Part shown: piece by piece, positions 16,492 to 26,129 of the stretch
Numbering within the stretch: position 1 is the stretch's first letter
Layout of the letters: each line of letters starts with the position of its first letter
Assembly (NCBI RefSeq): GCF_001238275.1
Contig: NZ_LGTB01000032.1
Span: 1-64,000 of the forward strand
Source of the DNA: Bradyrhizobium viridifuturi
GTDB lineage: Bacteria; Pseudomonadota; Alphaproteobacteria; Rhizobiales; Xanthobacteraceae
DNA: 64,000 bases
Direction: 5' to 3'
Translations under genes and position numbers: made by a program
Notes under the pieces: model-generated
What the model was told of the DNA's origin: nothing
The model's input: the letters and a program-made list of their open reading frames with translations, nothing else
Databases searched by the model: none

Positions 16492-17448
16492 TCACCCGGC
16501 CTTGCGTCGCGCCGCGCGCTTCGCCGGCTCCTTCGCGCCGTCCTGCTTCGGCGCGCGCAGCTCGCGGGCCGCGAGCGAAACCACCTCGGCGATCTGCTGC
16601 AGCTGCGAGGCCAACGGCGAGGTCTTGCGCCAGACCATGCCGATGGTGCGCGAGGGCTGCGGATGCTTGAAGCGCGAGACCGTGACCGGGGCCGATCGGG
16701 TCTCCACCATCACCGCCATCTCGGGGATCAGGGTGACGCCGATGCCCGCGCCGACCATCTGCACCAGCGTCGACAGCGAGCTCGCATCCAGCACCTCGCG
16801 CGGCGGCGAGGACTGCATGTTGCAGAACGACAGCGCCTGGTCGCGGAAGCAATGGCCTTCCTCGAGCAGCAACAGCCGCATCTCGCGCAGCATCTCGGCG
16901 CTCGGCACCGGCGTCTTGGCATCCTCGCCCGGCCGCACCAGCAGGAAATTCTCCGAGAACAGCGCGACCTCGGTCAGCGACGGCTCCGACACCGGCAGCG
17001 CCACGATCGCGGTGTCGAGCCGGCCCTCGGCGACCTCCTTGATCAGCTTCGGCGTCAGCGTCTCGCGGACATGGATGTCGAGCTCGGGATGCAGCCGCGC
17101 CAGCGTCTCGATCACCTTCGGAAGCAGATAGGGCGCGATGGTTGGGATCATGCCGACGCGCAGCCGTCCGGCGAGCTTGTCGCGCGAGGCGCGCGCGAAG
17201 TCGCCGAGCTCGTCGACCGAGCGCAGGATGTCGCGCACGCGATGCAAAAGTTCCTCGCCGAAGCTCGTCAGCGTGACCTGCCGCGCGCTGCGTTCGATCA
17301 GGACGCCGCCGACCGCCTGTTCCATCTCGCGGATCTGCATCGACAGCGCCGGCTGCGACACCGCGCAAGCGTCCGCGGCGCGCCCGAAATGCCCGTGGCG
17401 CGCCAGCGCATCGAAATACCTCAGTTGCCGGAGTGTGACATTTATCAT
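16492..17448 (-). CDS. oxyR: Hydrogen-peroxide-inducible genes activator OxyR (LysR family)
   Basis: A 318-residue LysR-type regulator. The N-terminal winged helix has L-R-Q-L-R-Y-F-D-A-L-A-R-H-G-H-F-G-R-A-A, and the effector domain spans about 90-295. The redox-cysteine region is recognisable: one Cys in E-G-H-C-F-R-D-Q-A-L (the peroxidatic Cys of OxyR) and a second in F-C-N-M about ten residues later. Together with the divergent katG gene this supports OxyR rather than a generic LysR protein. It would sense peroxide by disulfide formation and switch on katG. The last 30 residues are a Lys/Arg/Ala-rich tail. Regulation is probably autogenous through the shared intergenic region. Confidence 0.9.
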   Translation of the reverse strand: MINVTLRQLRYFDALARHGHFGRAADACAVSQPALSMQIREMEQAVGGVLIERSARQVTLTSFGEELLHRVRDILRSVDELGDFARASRDKLAGRLRVGMIPTIAPYLLPKVIETLARLHPELDIHVRETLTPKLIKEVAEGRLDTAIVALPVSEPSLTEVALFSENFLLVRPGEDAKTPVPSAEMLREMRLLLLEEGHCFRDQALSFCNMQSSPPREVLDASSLSTLVQMVGAGIGVTLIPEMAVMVETRSAPVTVSRFKHPQPSRTIGMVWRKTSPLASQLQQIAEVVSLAARELRAPKQDGAKEPAKRAARRKAG

Positions 17449-17566
17449 CAGATTATCTTATTGCCGCGATCATTAAAGTCAATTTCACCTGATGGATTGA
17501 GGCGCGTAGAATCACTCTTGGAAGAGCTCCAGCACATTCCAGAATCCATCACCTCGGAGAAAAAAC
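17449..17566. promoter_or_regulatory. oxyR-katG divergent control region
   Basis: A 118-base, comparatively AT-rich gap between divergent oxyR and katG. The stretch around 17449-17490 (GATTATCTTATTG, then CATTAAAGTC) has the spaced A/T half-sites expected of a LysR-type operator, but I cannot fit it to the OxyR consensus with confidence. GGAG at 17555 is the katG ribosome-binding site. Confidence 0.45.
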
Positions 17567-19732
<2,166 letters not shown>

Positions 19733-19754
19733 GCGGCCGGCAACGGCAGTAGGG

Positions 19755-19790
19755 ACAGGGCGGTGCTTCGGCGCCGCCCTGTTTCGTTTC
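19755..19790 (+). terminator. katG terminator with TTCG tetraloop
   Basis: ACAGGGCGGTGC pairs with GCGCCGCCCTGT (one G-T wobble) around the very stable loop TTCG, followed by TTCGTTTC. It begins 23 bases after the katG stop. Confidence 0.8.
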
Positions 19791-19831
19791 GGGGACGCTG
19801 GTTTGAAGGCGAAGGGCCTTCCGCGCTTTCC

Positions 19832-20032
19832 TCAGTCGTGCAGTTTCATATCCCGGATCATCTCCTCGAACTCCGCCCGCGTCGGCACCGCCAACGGTGC
19901 TTGCTGCGCGCTGCTTGCTACGGTGGGACCGTCACACTGCGAGGCGTCGCGCCGAGGCTCGAGGATTGCGGTCAGGCTGGCCCAGCAGACGAACAGCGCT
20001 ACGATCCAGTCCAGTACATTGGTTGCCGTCAT
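19832..20032 (-). CDS. Small hypothetical membrane protein
   Basis: A 66-residue open frame. Residues about 6-26 (V-L-D-W-I-V-A-L-F-V-C-W-A-S-L-T-A-I-L) form one hydrophobic helix, and the C-terminal 40 residues are soluble and charged. It is convergent with katG. No good ribosome-binding site is visible, and I recognise no family. The composition looks protein-like rather than a shadow, but a chance frame remains possible. Confidence 0.4.
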   Translation of the reverse strand: MTATNVLDWIVALFVCWASLTAILEPRRDASQCDGPTVASSAQQAPLAVPTRAEFEEMIRDMKLHD

Positions 20033-20151
20033 GGCGGCACCGGTATCAGCATTTCCATGCGCCGATGGTGCAGCCGACGTGTCCCTTGCGCAATTCGGAA
20101 GCTACGAAACGCAACTTCGGCAAAACCGAGAGCCGCATCGGAAGTGCGCTC

Positions 20152-20270
20152 CCTCTCCCGCTTGCGGGGGAGGCGTGGGGTGGGGGTCTGCTCCACGAGT
20201 CGCATCGCGGAGAGAGCCCCCACCCGCATCGCATGCCATGCGATGCGACCTCCCTCGCAAGCGGGAGAGG
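20152..20270. repeat. Intergenic inverted repeat, CCTCTCCCGCTTGCG family
   Basis: Perfect 15-bp outer arms, CCTCTCCCGCTTGCG (20152-20166) and its reverse complement (20256-20270), enclose a second perfect palindrome, CGCATCGCATG with its complement around one base (20225-20247). A related unit lies at 39034-39198. The 19733-20325 gap holds only this repeat, the katG terminator and the small frame at 19832. Confidence 0.8.
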
Positions 20271-20325
20271 TGCAGCTAGTCTGCGGCCGAAGCGATGCAA
20301 CCTGACTTCGTCGCCGCCGCTCGTG

Positions 20326-21336
20326 CTATCCGGTCCGCGCCCGCCGTCCCTCGATCGGGTATGCCGGATCGTTGAAGCCCGGCGTCGAGGGATGGCCTGA
20401 CACGACGAGGCGGTCGATCAGGGCCTCGTCCTCGGCGGTGAAGCTGTAATCGAGCGCGCGGATGTAATCGTCCCATTGCGCTTCGGTGCGCGGGCCGGCG
20501 ATCACGGCGCTGACGAACGACGAGTTCAGCACCCAGGACACTGCGAACTGCCCGGCGGTGATGCCGCGGCTCTCGGCGTGACGCTTGATCTCCTGCGCGA
20601 GCCGCAGGGATTCCGGCCGCCACTCGGTCTGCATCATGCGCTTGTCGTTGCGTCCCGCGCGGGTGTCCGCGGGCGGCGCCGCATCGGGTGCGTATTTGCC
20701 GGTCAAGACGCCGCGCGCCAGCGGGCTATAGGGCACGATGCCTAGCCCGTAATAGGCGCAGGCCGGGAAATGCTCGACCTCCGGCATCCGGTTCATCGCG
20801 TTGTAATAGGGCTGGCTCGCGACCGGGCGGTCGATGCCGAGCCGGTCGCAGATGTTGCAGATCTCGGCGACGCGCCAGGCGCGGTAGTTCGAGACGCCGA
20901 AATAGCGCACCTTGCCGGTGCGGATCAGGTCGCCGATCGCGCGCACCGTCTCGTCGAGCGGCGTCGCATGGTCTTCCTTGTGCAGGTAGTACACATCGAT
21001 GTAGTCGGTGCCGAGCCGCTTCAGGCTCTCGTCGGCGGCCTGCAACACCCAGCGCCGCGACAGGCCGCCATGGTTGGGATCGTCGCCGATCGGATTGGCG
21101 AGCTTGGTCGCGAGCACCCAGTTCGACCTTCTGTTCGAGATCGCGCGGCCGACGACCTCCTCGGACTTGCCCCCATTGTAGGCGTCGGCGCTGTCGATGA
21201 AGTTGATGCCGGCCTCGCGCGCCTTGGCCACGATCCGCGACGAGGTCGCCTCATCGGTCGGTCCGCCGAACATCATGGTGCCCAGGCAGATCGGCGAAAC
21301 CTTCAGGCCGCTGCGGCCGAGCTGGCGATATTGCAT
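20326..21336 (-). CDS. Aldo/keto reductase
   Basis: A 336-residue NADPH-dependent TIM-barrel oxidoreductase. The catalytic tetrad is visible: Asp and Tyr in F-I-D-S-A-D-A-Y-N-G-G-K-S-E-E, Lys in L-A-T-K-L-A-N-P and His in V-Y-Y-L-H-K-E-D. The C-terminal cofactor region (V-S-A-V-I-A-G-P-R-T-E-A-Q) is also typical. The sequence type is the YajO/Tas-like or Kv-beta-like group; the substrate carbonyl is unknown. It lies 24 bases downstream of the thioesterase gene on the same strand and probably shares its transcript. Confidence 0.9.
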   Translation of the reverse strand: MQYRQLGRSGLKVSPICLGTMMFGGPTDEATSSRIVAKAREAGINFIDSADAYNGGKSEEVVGRAISNRRSNWVLATKLANPIGDDPNHGGLSRRWVLQAADESLKRLGTDYIDVYYLHKEDHATPLDETVRAIGDLIRTGKVRYFGVSNYRAWRVAEICNICDRLGIDRPVASQPYYNAMNRMPEVEHFPACAYYGLGIVPYSPLARGVLTGKYAPDAAPPADTRAGRNDKRMMQTEWRPESLRLAQEIKRHAESRGITAGQFAVSWVLNSSFVSAVIAGPRTEAQWDDYIRALDYSFTAEDEALIDRLVVSGHPSTPGFNDPAYPIEGRRARTG

Positions 21337-21360
21337 CGATCGTTCCTCCGGAATGAGGCG

Positions 21361-21843
21361 TCAACTCTCGTTCTTCAAGATCTTGAACACGCCGTTGGCC
21401 ATCGCGATACAGCGCTTGTCGACCGTCACCTCGGCCGTGATGAAGATCAAGCTGCGTGTGGAGCGTACCACACGCGGCCGCGTCGTCAGGATCTCGCCGA
21501 TCTTGCCGGCCTCGACGAAATGGGTGTCGAGCTGCACCGTCGCAAGCGTCGGCTTGCCCGAGACAAAGCGCGCGGCCATGCCGCAGGCGCGGTCGGCGAA
21601 GGTCATGATCACGCCGCCCTGCACCAGGCCGCGGCGGTTGTGGTGCTTGTCCTCGGTGATCAGCGCGAGCTCGAGCGCGCCGTCCTTCAACCGTTCCCAC
21701 AAGGGACCGATCAGCGTCAGGAAACCCGTGGTGTCGGCGACCTTCCAGCCGTCGGATTTGAGCTTGTCCGCGGCCTTGGCCGTCATGAGGTGAGGATCCC
21801 TTGCCTGCAATTGATTGATCGTGAGTTTGGTCGCGGGAGGCAT
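21361..21843 (-). CDS. PaaI-type hotdog-fold thioesterase
   Basis: A protein of up to 160 residues with a single hotdog domain. G-L-V-Q-G-G-V-I-M-T-F-A-D-R-A-C-G-M-A is the central helix region carrying the usual acidic residue, and the strand T-V-Q-L-D-T-H-F-V-E-A-G-K-I-G is the typical PaaI/YigI pattern. Such enzymes hydrolyse acyl-CoA thioesters in the cytoplasm. An alternative start at 21786 (MTAKAADK) would remove 19 residues that lack clear homology. The aldo/keto reductase gene follows after 24 bases. Confidence 0.85.
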   Translation of the reverse strand: MPPATKLTINQLQARDPHLMTAKAADKLKSDGWKVADTTGFLTLIGPLWERLKDGALELALITEDKHHNRRGLVQGGVIMTFADRACGMAARFVSGKPTLATVQLDTHFVEAGKIGEILTTRPRVVRSTRSLIFITAEVTVDKRCIAMANGVFKILKNES

Positions 21844-21891
21844 GCCGTTCGGCTCATTTCATCAAACGCTGATGTGTTGTAGTCAAGCTCA

Positions 21892-22521
21892 ATGGTCCGC
21901 ACATTTGACGATGCCACCCGGCGGAATATCGCAGAGCTCTGTGCCGCGTTCGCGCGCCAGGCCGCGGCCGATGCGGCGCCGACGCTGAAGCGCGCGGCGG
22001 TCGCGATCGCGCTGACCGCAGGTGAGGACAGCAGCAGCGCCGCCTTCCTGCTGACCCGCCGCAGCGCACGACTACGCGCCCACAGCGCGCAATGGGCGCT
22101 GCCGGGCGGGCGCTGCGATGCCGGCGAGACGCAGGCGGAAGCCGCGCTGCGCGAGCTGCACGAGGAGCTCGGCCTTGCGCTGTCCGAGCGCGATGTGCTC
22201 GGCATGCTCGACGATTATCCGACGCGGTCCGGTTATCTGATCACGCCGGTCGTGGTCTGGGCCGGCGCGCATGCGGCACTCACGCCGAACCCGGACGAGG
22301 TCGCATCCGTCCACCGCATCGGCCTCGATGCGATCGAACTCGATGACGCGTTCAGCTTCGTGACGATTCCGGAGAGCGCACGGCGGGTGATCCGCTTCCG
22401 GCTCGGCGGCCAGCAGATCCATGCGCCGACCGCCGCGCTGATTTATCAGTTCCGTGAGGTGCTCGCCGGGCGCAGCACTCGCGTCGCCGATCTCGAACAG
22501 CCGGTGTTCGCATGGAAGTAG
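21892..22521 (+). CDS. NUDIX hydrolase, CoA pyrophosphatase-like
   Basis: A 209-residue pyrophosphohydrolase. The NUDIX box G-x5-E-x7-R-E-L-x-E-E-x-G-L is complete (G-G-R-C-D-A-G-E ... R-E-L-H-E-E-L-G-L, about residues 68-90). Just before it, L-L-T-R-R-S-A-R-L-R-A-H-S-A-Q-W-A-L-P matches the upstream motif that marks the CoA-diphosphatase (NudL/UPF0035) subfamily. It would cleave CoA and its derivatives to 3',5'-ADP and 4'-phosphopantetheine. It is divergent from the thioesterase gene, another CoA-ester enzyme, which may be coincidence. Confidence 0.85.
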   Translation: MVRTFDDATRRNIAELCAAFARQAAADAAPTLKRAAVAIALTAGEDSSSAAFLLTRRSARLRAHSAQWALPGGRCDAGETQAEAALRELHEELGLALSERDVLGMLDDYPTRSGYLITPVVVWAGAHAALTPNPDEVASVHRIGLDAIELDDAFSFVTIPESARRVIRFRLGGQQIHAPTAALIYQFREVLAGRSTRVADLEQPVFAWK

Positions 22522-22528
22522 GCCGACG

Positions 22529-22750
22529 CTACCTGTGATGCCGCTTGCGGGCGTTCATCTTCATTGCCTTGCCCTGCGCAACAGGCGGATGAGTCGCGGT
22601 CGCGCGTTCCGGAGGCGCGCGCGACACATTCTCGTAACAAGACAACCGTGAACGCGTATCCGGAAACGACCCGCAGTCCGGACGCTCGGCGCGCGCCGGG
22701 GCGGCGAGTATCAGAGCGCCAGCGGCGGCGAGCCACAGTGCCGTCCTCAT
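22529..22750 (-). CDS. Small secreted hypothetical protein
   Basis: A 73-residue protein with a clear signal peptide (M-R-T-A-L-W-L-A-A-A-G-A-L-I-L-A-A-P-A-R-A, cleavage after A-R-A). The mature part of about 52 residues has two Cys (P-D-C-G and L-S-C-Y-E), which could form a disulfide, and a basic C-terminus. The pattern S-R-L-S-C-Y-E is like the start of small periplasmic proteins seen in Bradyrhizobium; I do not recognise a function. The ATG at 22750 follows GGAGATTG; the frame also extends upstream without a signal. It ends 8 bases from the NUDIX stop, in the opposite direction. Confidence 0.6.
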   Translation of the reverse strand: MRTALWLAAAGALILAAPARAERPDCGSFPDTRSRLSCYENVSRAPPERATATHPPVAQGKAMKMNARKRHHR

Positions 22751-22897
22751 CGCAATCTCCAAGGCCTTCCCGGGACACGCATTCTTCGGAGAACACCGCA
22801 TTGTGGCGAAAATTCTGGACTTGATCGCGGCATCCGGCCGCCTTCGATCCGGACATTTCCGGGCTGACTTCGCGGCAGTGCTTGCTACAACGAGGCC

Positions 22898-24094
22898 ATG
22901 CGCCCGCAATTGATTCGCCTCTCGTCAGGATTTGTCGCGCTCGCGCTTGTCGCCAGCGCGCCGTCTGCATCGGCCGGTGAGGCCGATGCGTTGCCGCCGT
23001 CCGTCGCCAATGCGATGGCGCAGGCCTCGCCGCAGGCGATCATGGACTACCGCCGCAAGCTGCAGGAATACGAGGAGGCGCGCGCCGCCTTCGAGCAGGA
23101 TGCCGGCGCCTATTGGAGCGCGATCGCCGACAAGCGGCGCGGCCGCAATGCCAAGCGGCGCGACCGCGTGCAGATCACGCTCGACGATTACGTGCTGCAG
23201 CAGCCGCCGGTCTATGAGGGGCCGAGGCGGCCGGTCAACCCGGCACCTGAAGAGGAGGGCGGCAAGCCGCCGCGTCCGCCCAAGACGATCCCGGTGGTCT
23301 CGGATCTGGTCAGGGCGGCGGCCGAACAATTCCAGTTCGCGCCGCAGCGGCCGTCGAGCGAGGTCGAGTTCAAGCGCGCCTATGCCCGCTACGCGCGCGC
23401 GGCGGGGCTGACGCCGGAGCAGGCGGTGCGGGTCTATTCATTCGAGACCGGCGGCACCGGCAATTACGACGTGCAGGCAGGCATCGAGCATGGCGGCAAG
23501 CGCGCCATCTCCACAGCGATGGGCTACAACCAACTGCTCACCACCAACACCGTCGAGCTGTTGGCCGAGCAGGGCCATGAATTCGTGCGGGATCTGACCG
23601 AGCGCGTCGCGAGGACGCAGGGGCCGGCGCGCAAGGCCATGGAGCACAAGCTCGCGGTGCTCAAGAAGATGGTAGCGTTCACGCGGACCGTGCCCGACGA
23701 CTGGTCGGCACATCAGCGCCTTGCCGATACGCCGCAGGGCTGGGCGTGTCACGCCATGGTGCTCGACATCGATGTCGGTCCGATGCTGCAGACCCACAAG
23801 CTGCTGACCTCGGTGATCTTCGCCCGCAACAAGGGCTACGGCCGGCCGCTCACCGCGGCCGAGCTCGAGATGATGAACCTGACCGGCGACGGCACCGGGC
23901 TCGACATGGTGACCATGCCGCAGGCGATGCGCGAGCAGGTGCCGACCGCGAACTTCTTCCAGCGCTCGGGCTACGAGCGCAACCCGGTCGCGATCCGTCA
24001 CAACACCGTCGCCAGGCTGCTTGCCGTCACCAACGAGCGGATGGATTTCAACAGCAACAAGCCCGGCGCGAAGGAATTGGCCGCGGCGTTCTGA
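22898..24094 (+). CDS. Secreted protein of unknown function with lysozyme-like motif pattern
   Basis: A 398-residue exported protein with a signal peptide (hydrophobic 10-25, cleavage near A-S-A-G). Residues 40-80 are a charged helix, 100-130 a Pro-rich linker. The core starting near 150 contains V-Y-S-F-E-T-G-G-T-G-N-Y-D-V-Q-A-G and, after a short spacer, A-I-S-T-A-M-G-Y-N-Q-L-L, which is the order Glu...Gly-Tyr-x-Gln-Leu seen in GH23-type transglycosylases (E-S-x ... G-L-M-Q-L). That suggests a peptidoglycan- or glycan-active fold, but similarity is too weak to name an enzyme. It is a single gene followed by a strong hairpin. Confidence 0.7.
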   Translation: MRPQLIRLSSGFVALALVASAPSASAGEADALPPSVANAMAQASPQAIMDYRRKLQEYEEARAAFEQDAGAYWSAIADKRRGRNAKRRDRVQITLDDYVLQQPPVYEGPRRPVNPAPEEEGGKPPRPPKTIPVVSDLVRAAAEQFQFAPQRPSSEVEFKRAYARYARAAGLTPEQAVRVYSFETGGTGNYDVQAGIEHGGKRAISTAMGYNQLLTTNTVELLAEQGHEFVRDLTERVARTQGPARKAMEHKLAVLKKMVAFTRTVPDDWSAHQRLADTPQGWACHAMVLDIDVGPMLQTHKLLTSVIFARNKGYGRPLTAAELEMMNLTGDGTGLDMVTMPQAMREQVPTANFFQRSGYERNPVAIRHNTVARLLAVTNERMDFNSNKPGAKELAAAF

Positions 24095-24112
24095 GATCTG
24101 CCGAATAACGTA

Positions 24113-24149
24113 AGAGCTCCGGTTCTGATTGAATCAGAACCGGAGCTCT
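24113..24149. terminator. Perfect 18-bp hairpin between convergent genes
   Basis: AGAGCTCCGGTTCTGATT and its exact reverse complement are separated by a single G, so the practical loop is about five bases. It begins 18 bases after the stop at 24094, with only a weak pyrimidine run after it (GTCTCTTCCTT). It can terminate both this gene and the convergent one that ends at 24210. Confidence 0.75.
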
Positions 24150-24209
24150 GTCTCTTCCTTTGACGCGCTTTCTTCAGGAGAACCGGCGTCCACTTCGCTC
24201 GAAGACGCT

Positions 24210-24509
24210 TTAGTTCGAGCCGAACATGAACTTGCCGTCGCCCTCGAGATAGGGGCCGGGACGCATGTAGAGCTGGCCGTTGTGGCCGATGAAGAACAGC
24301 GTCCCCTTCGGCACCTTCTTCGCGCCCTTCAGCAGCGTGCCGGCATTGCTGGTCCCCATCTTGTAGGTCCAGGTCTTGCCGTCCTTGTCATAGGCGTAGC
24401 CCATGTCGGTCTTCAGCTCCCAGGGCGCGGCTTCCTGCGCGAATGCGCATGTCGTCATCGCAGCAAGGGTCGCGGTCGCAATAAAGGTCCTGGTCAAAAA
24501 ATGCGTCAT
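24210..24509 (-). CDS. Small secreted hypothetical protein
   Basis: A 99-residue protein with a signal peptide (T-F-I-A-T-A-T-L-A-A-M-T-T-C-A-F-A-Q, cleavage after A-F-A). The mature 75 residues contain W-E-L-K-T-D-M-G-Y-A-Y-D-K-D-G-K-T-W-T-Y and L-Y-M-R-P-G-P-Y-L, a small beta-rich pattern typical of conserved Bradyrhizobium periplasmic proteins. I recognise no named domain. The ATG at 24509 is preceded by GGAGGTGG; the frame extends to 24557 without signal. It is divergent from another small secreted protein gene. Confidence 0.75.
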   Translation of the reverse strand: MTHFLTRTFIATATLAAMTTCAFAQEAAPWELKTDMGYAYDKDGKTWTYKMGTSNAGTLLKGAKKVPKGTLFFIGHNGQLYMRPGPYLEGDGKFMFGSN

Positions 24510-24713
24510 GATCCACCTCCGGCCGAAAAACGGCGTCGTCCCCACGTTCTTGAACAAATCACGAACGGCGTTCGCGCGTCAATACGACAATCGGCGCGAC
24601 CGCTCGCTGACATCAGCGACTTTGTGATTTCCCGCGTCAAGCTTGGCGACTATTTTCGCGTTACCGTCTACAAACGCTTCGATTGCCGGAAACACGAGCT
24701 GGGGATGATCAGG

Positions 24714-25193
24714 ATGAAGCACGTCATGAAGATTGGTATCGGTGTCGCTCTGTCGTTCATGGCGCTGGCGTCAGTCGCGCAGGCGGACGAATTCAAACTG
24801 TCCAACAACCAGCGCATCTCCTGCAGCCGCGGCCTGTCGGCCGGCAAGCTCAAGACGTCGACCTGCAAGTCCTACGCCTATCTGTTCAATGCCAAGACCT
24901 CGGAATACTTCCGCTGCCAGGTCTCGCTGGCGCTGACGCAGGACAACAAGGAGGTCATCAACGTCCAGGCCGACGGCAGCTGCACCAAGAAGCCGCGCAT
25001 CTTCGATACCGACGGCAATTACAGCTTCGATGCCACCGAGACCGAGCCGCCGAACACCAACTCGTTCTTCGGCACCGGCGGCTATGCGATCTGGGCCAGC
25101 GACACCACCACCCAGAAGATCCGCGGCTGCATCACCATCTCGTCCGGCCTCGGCTCCGACATCTCGAAGTGCCTCGACATGACGTTTCAGTGA
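24714..25193 (+). CDS. Secreted hypothetical protein with conserved cysteines
   Basis: A 159-residue protein with a signal peptide (K-I-G-I-G-V-A-L-S-F-M-A-L-A-S-V-A-Q-A, cleavage before D-E-F). The mature part has six Cys, in C-S-R-G, T-C-K-S, R-C-Q-V, S-C-T-K, G-C-I-T and K-C-L-D, an even number that suggests three disulfides in the periplasm or outside the cell. No domain is recognised. The frame is open upstream to 24129, but signal-peptide position and the GGGGAT site 8 bases upstream support the ATG at 24714. The citrate-lyase-like gene starts 19 bases downstream and might be co-transcribed. Confidence 0.75.
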   Translation: MKHVMKIGIGVALSFMALASVAQADEFKLSNNQRISCSRGLSAGKLKTSTCKSYAYLFNAKTSEYFRCQVSLALTQDNKEVINVQADGSCTKKPRIFDTDGNYSFDATETEPPNTNSFFGTGGYAIWASDTTTQKIRGCITISSGLGSDISKCLDMTFQ

Positions 25194-25212
25194 CGACGGC
25201 GCGGGCCGTGTG

Positions 25213-26115
25213 ATGCGCAAGCTGCGCCCAGCCCCGCTCTGCCGCTCCTGGCTGTTTCTCGAAGGCGCCAACGAACAGGTCCTGCAGCACGCGGCCGCCA
25301 GCGGCGCCGACGTGCTGATCCACGAGCTCGAGGATTTCACCCCGCCGTCACTGCGTCCGAAGGCGCGGGCGCTGGCGGCCGAGCTCTACGCAGCCTGGCG
25401 CGACCAGGGCGCGGTGGTCGCGGTTCGCGTCAACCCGCTGGACCAGGACGGAATGGATGATCTTGCCGCCGTGATGCGCGGCCGTCCTGATATCGTCGCG
25501 CTGCCGAAGGTCGCCGAGCCGCACCACGTTATCGGGCTCGACGAGGCGGTGACGCGGTTCGAGCGCGACTACGGCATCGCTGCTGGATCGACGTCGCTGC
25601 TGCCGAACATCGAATTCGCGCGCGGCCTGGTGCAGACCGGCGCGATTGCAGCGGCGAGCCGGCGCACCGTCGGCTGCCTGATGGCCTCCGAAGACCTCGC
25701 CGTCGATCTTGGTGCCGAGCGTGGCAGCGACGGCCTGGAGCTCGCCTACGCGCGGCAGCGCTTCATCGTCGAGTGTCGCGCGGCCGATGTCGTCGCGGTC
25801 GATTGTCCCTACACCTGGAGCGACGCGGCCGGCGTCGCGCGCGACACGATCTGGGCGCGACGGCTCGGATACACCGCAAAGAGCCTGGTCGATCCCGCGC
25901 ATGCGGCGATCGTCAACGGCGTTCTCACCCCGAGCGAGGACGAAATGCGCCAGGCGGGCAGGATCGTTGCAGCCTTCGAAGCGGCGCGAACGCAGGGCCT
26001 GGGGCGCGTCGAGCTCGACGGCTCGCTGCTGGAAGTCCCGACTTATTCCAACGCAAAGCGGTTGATCGCGCGCGGCGAGGCGCTGCGCGCGATCGATCGC
26101 CAAGCTCGAGCCTGA
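25213..26115 (+). CDS. HpcH/HpaI aldolase/citrate lyase family protein (CitE-like CoA ester lyase)
   Basis: A 300-residue TIM-barrel lyase. The start R-S-W-L-F-L-E-G-A-N-E matches the CitE pattern (R-S-x-L-F-V-P-G), and H-E-L-E-D-F-T-P, V-R-V-N-P-L, A-L-P-K-V and M-A-S-E-D-L-A-V-D-L-G cover the metal- and substrate-binding blocks with Glu and Asp in the usual places. Without adjacent CitD/CitF genes it is not citrate lyase itself; relatives act as malyl-CoA, citramalyl-CoA or 3-hydroxyacyl-CoA lyases. GTG at 25210 or ATG at 25213 are alternative starts. Confidence 0.85.
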   Translation: MRKLRPAPLCRSWLFLEGANEQVLQHAAASGADVLIHELEDFTPPSLRPKARALAAELYAAWRDQGAVVAVRVNPLDQDGMDDLAAVMRGRPDIVALPKVAEPHHVIGLDEAVTRFERDYGIAAGSTSLLPNIEFARGLVQTGAIAAASRRTVGCLMASEDLAVDLGAERGSDGLELAYARQRFIVECRAADVVAVDCPYTWSDAAGVARDTIWARRLGYTAKSLVDPAHAAIVNGVLTPSEDEMRQAGRIVAAFEAARTQGLGRVELDGSLLEVPTYSNAKRLIARGEALRAIDRQARA

Positions 26116-26129
26116 CCCGAGGCGGTGCC

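Noticed and set aside
17449..17566. A precise OxyR binding site
   Set aside because: The region is AT-rich with suggestive half-sites, but I could not align four ATAG-type elements at correct spacing, so only the region is annotated.
20152..20270. Possible CRISPR-like or mobile element
   Set aside because: Only two inverted arms and an internal palindrome are present; there are no regularly spaced direct repeats and no cas or transposase genes nearby.
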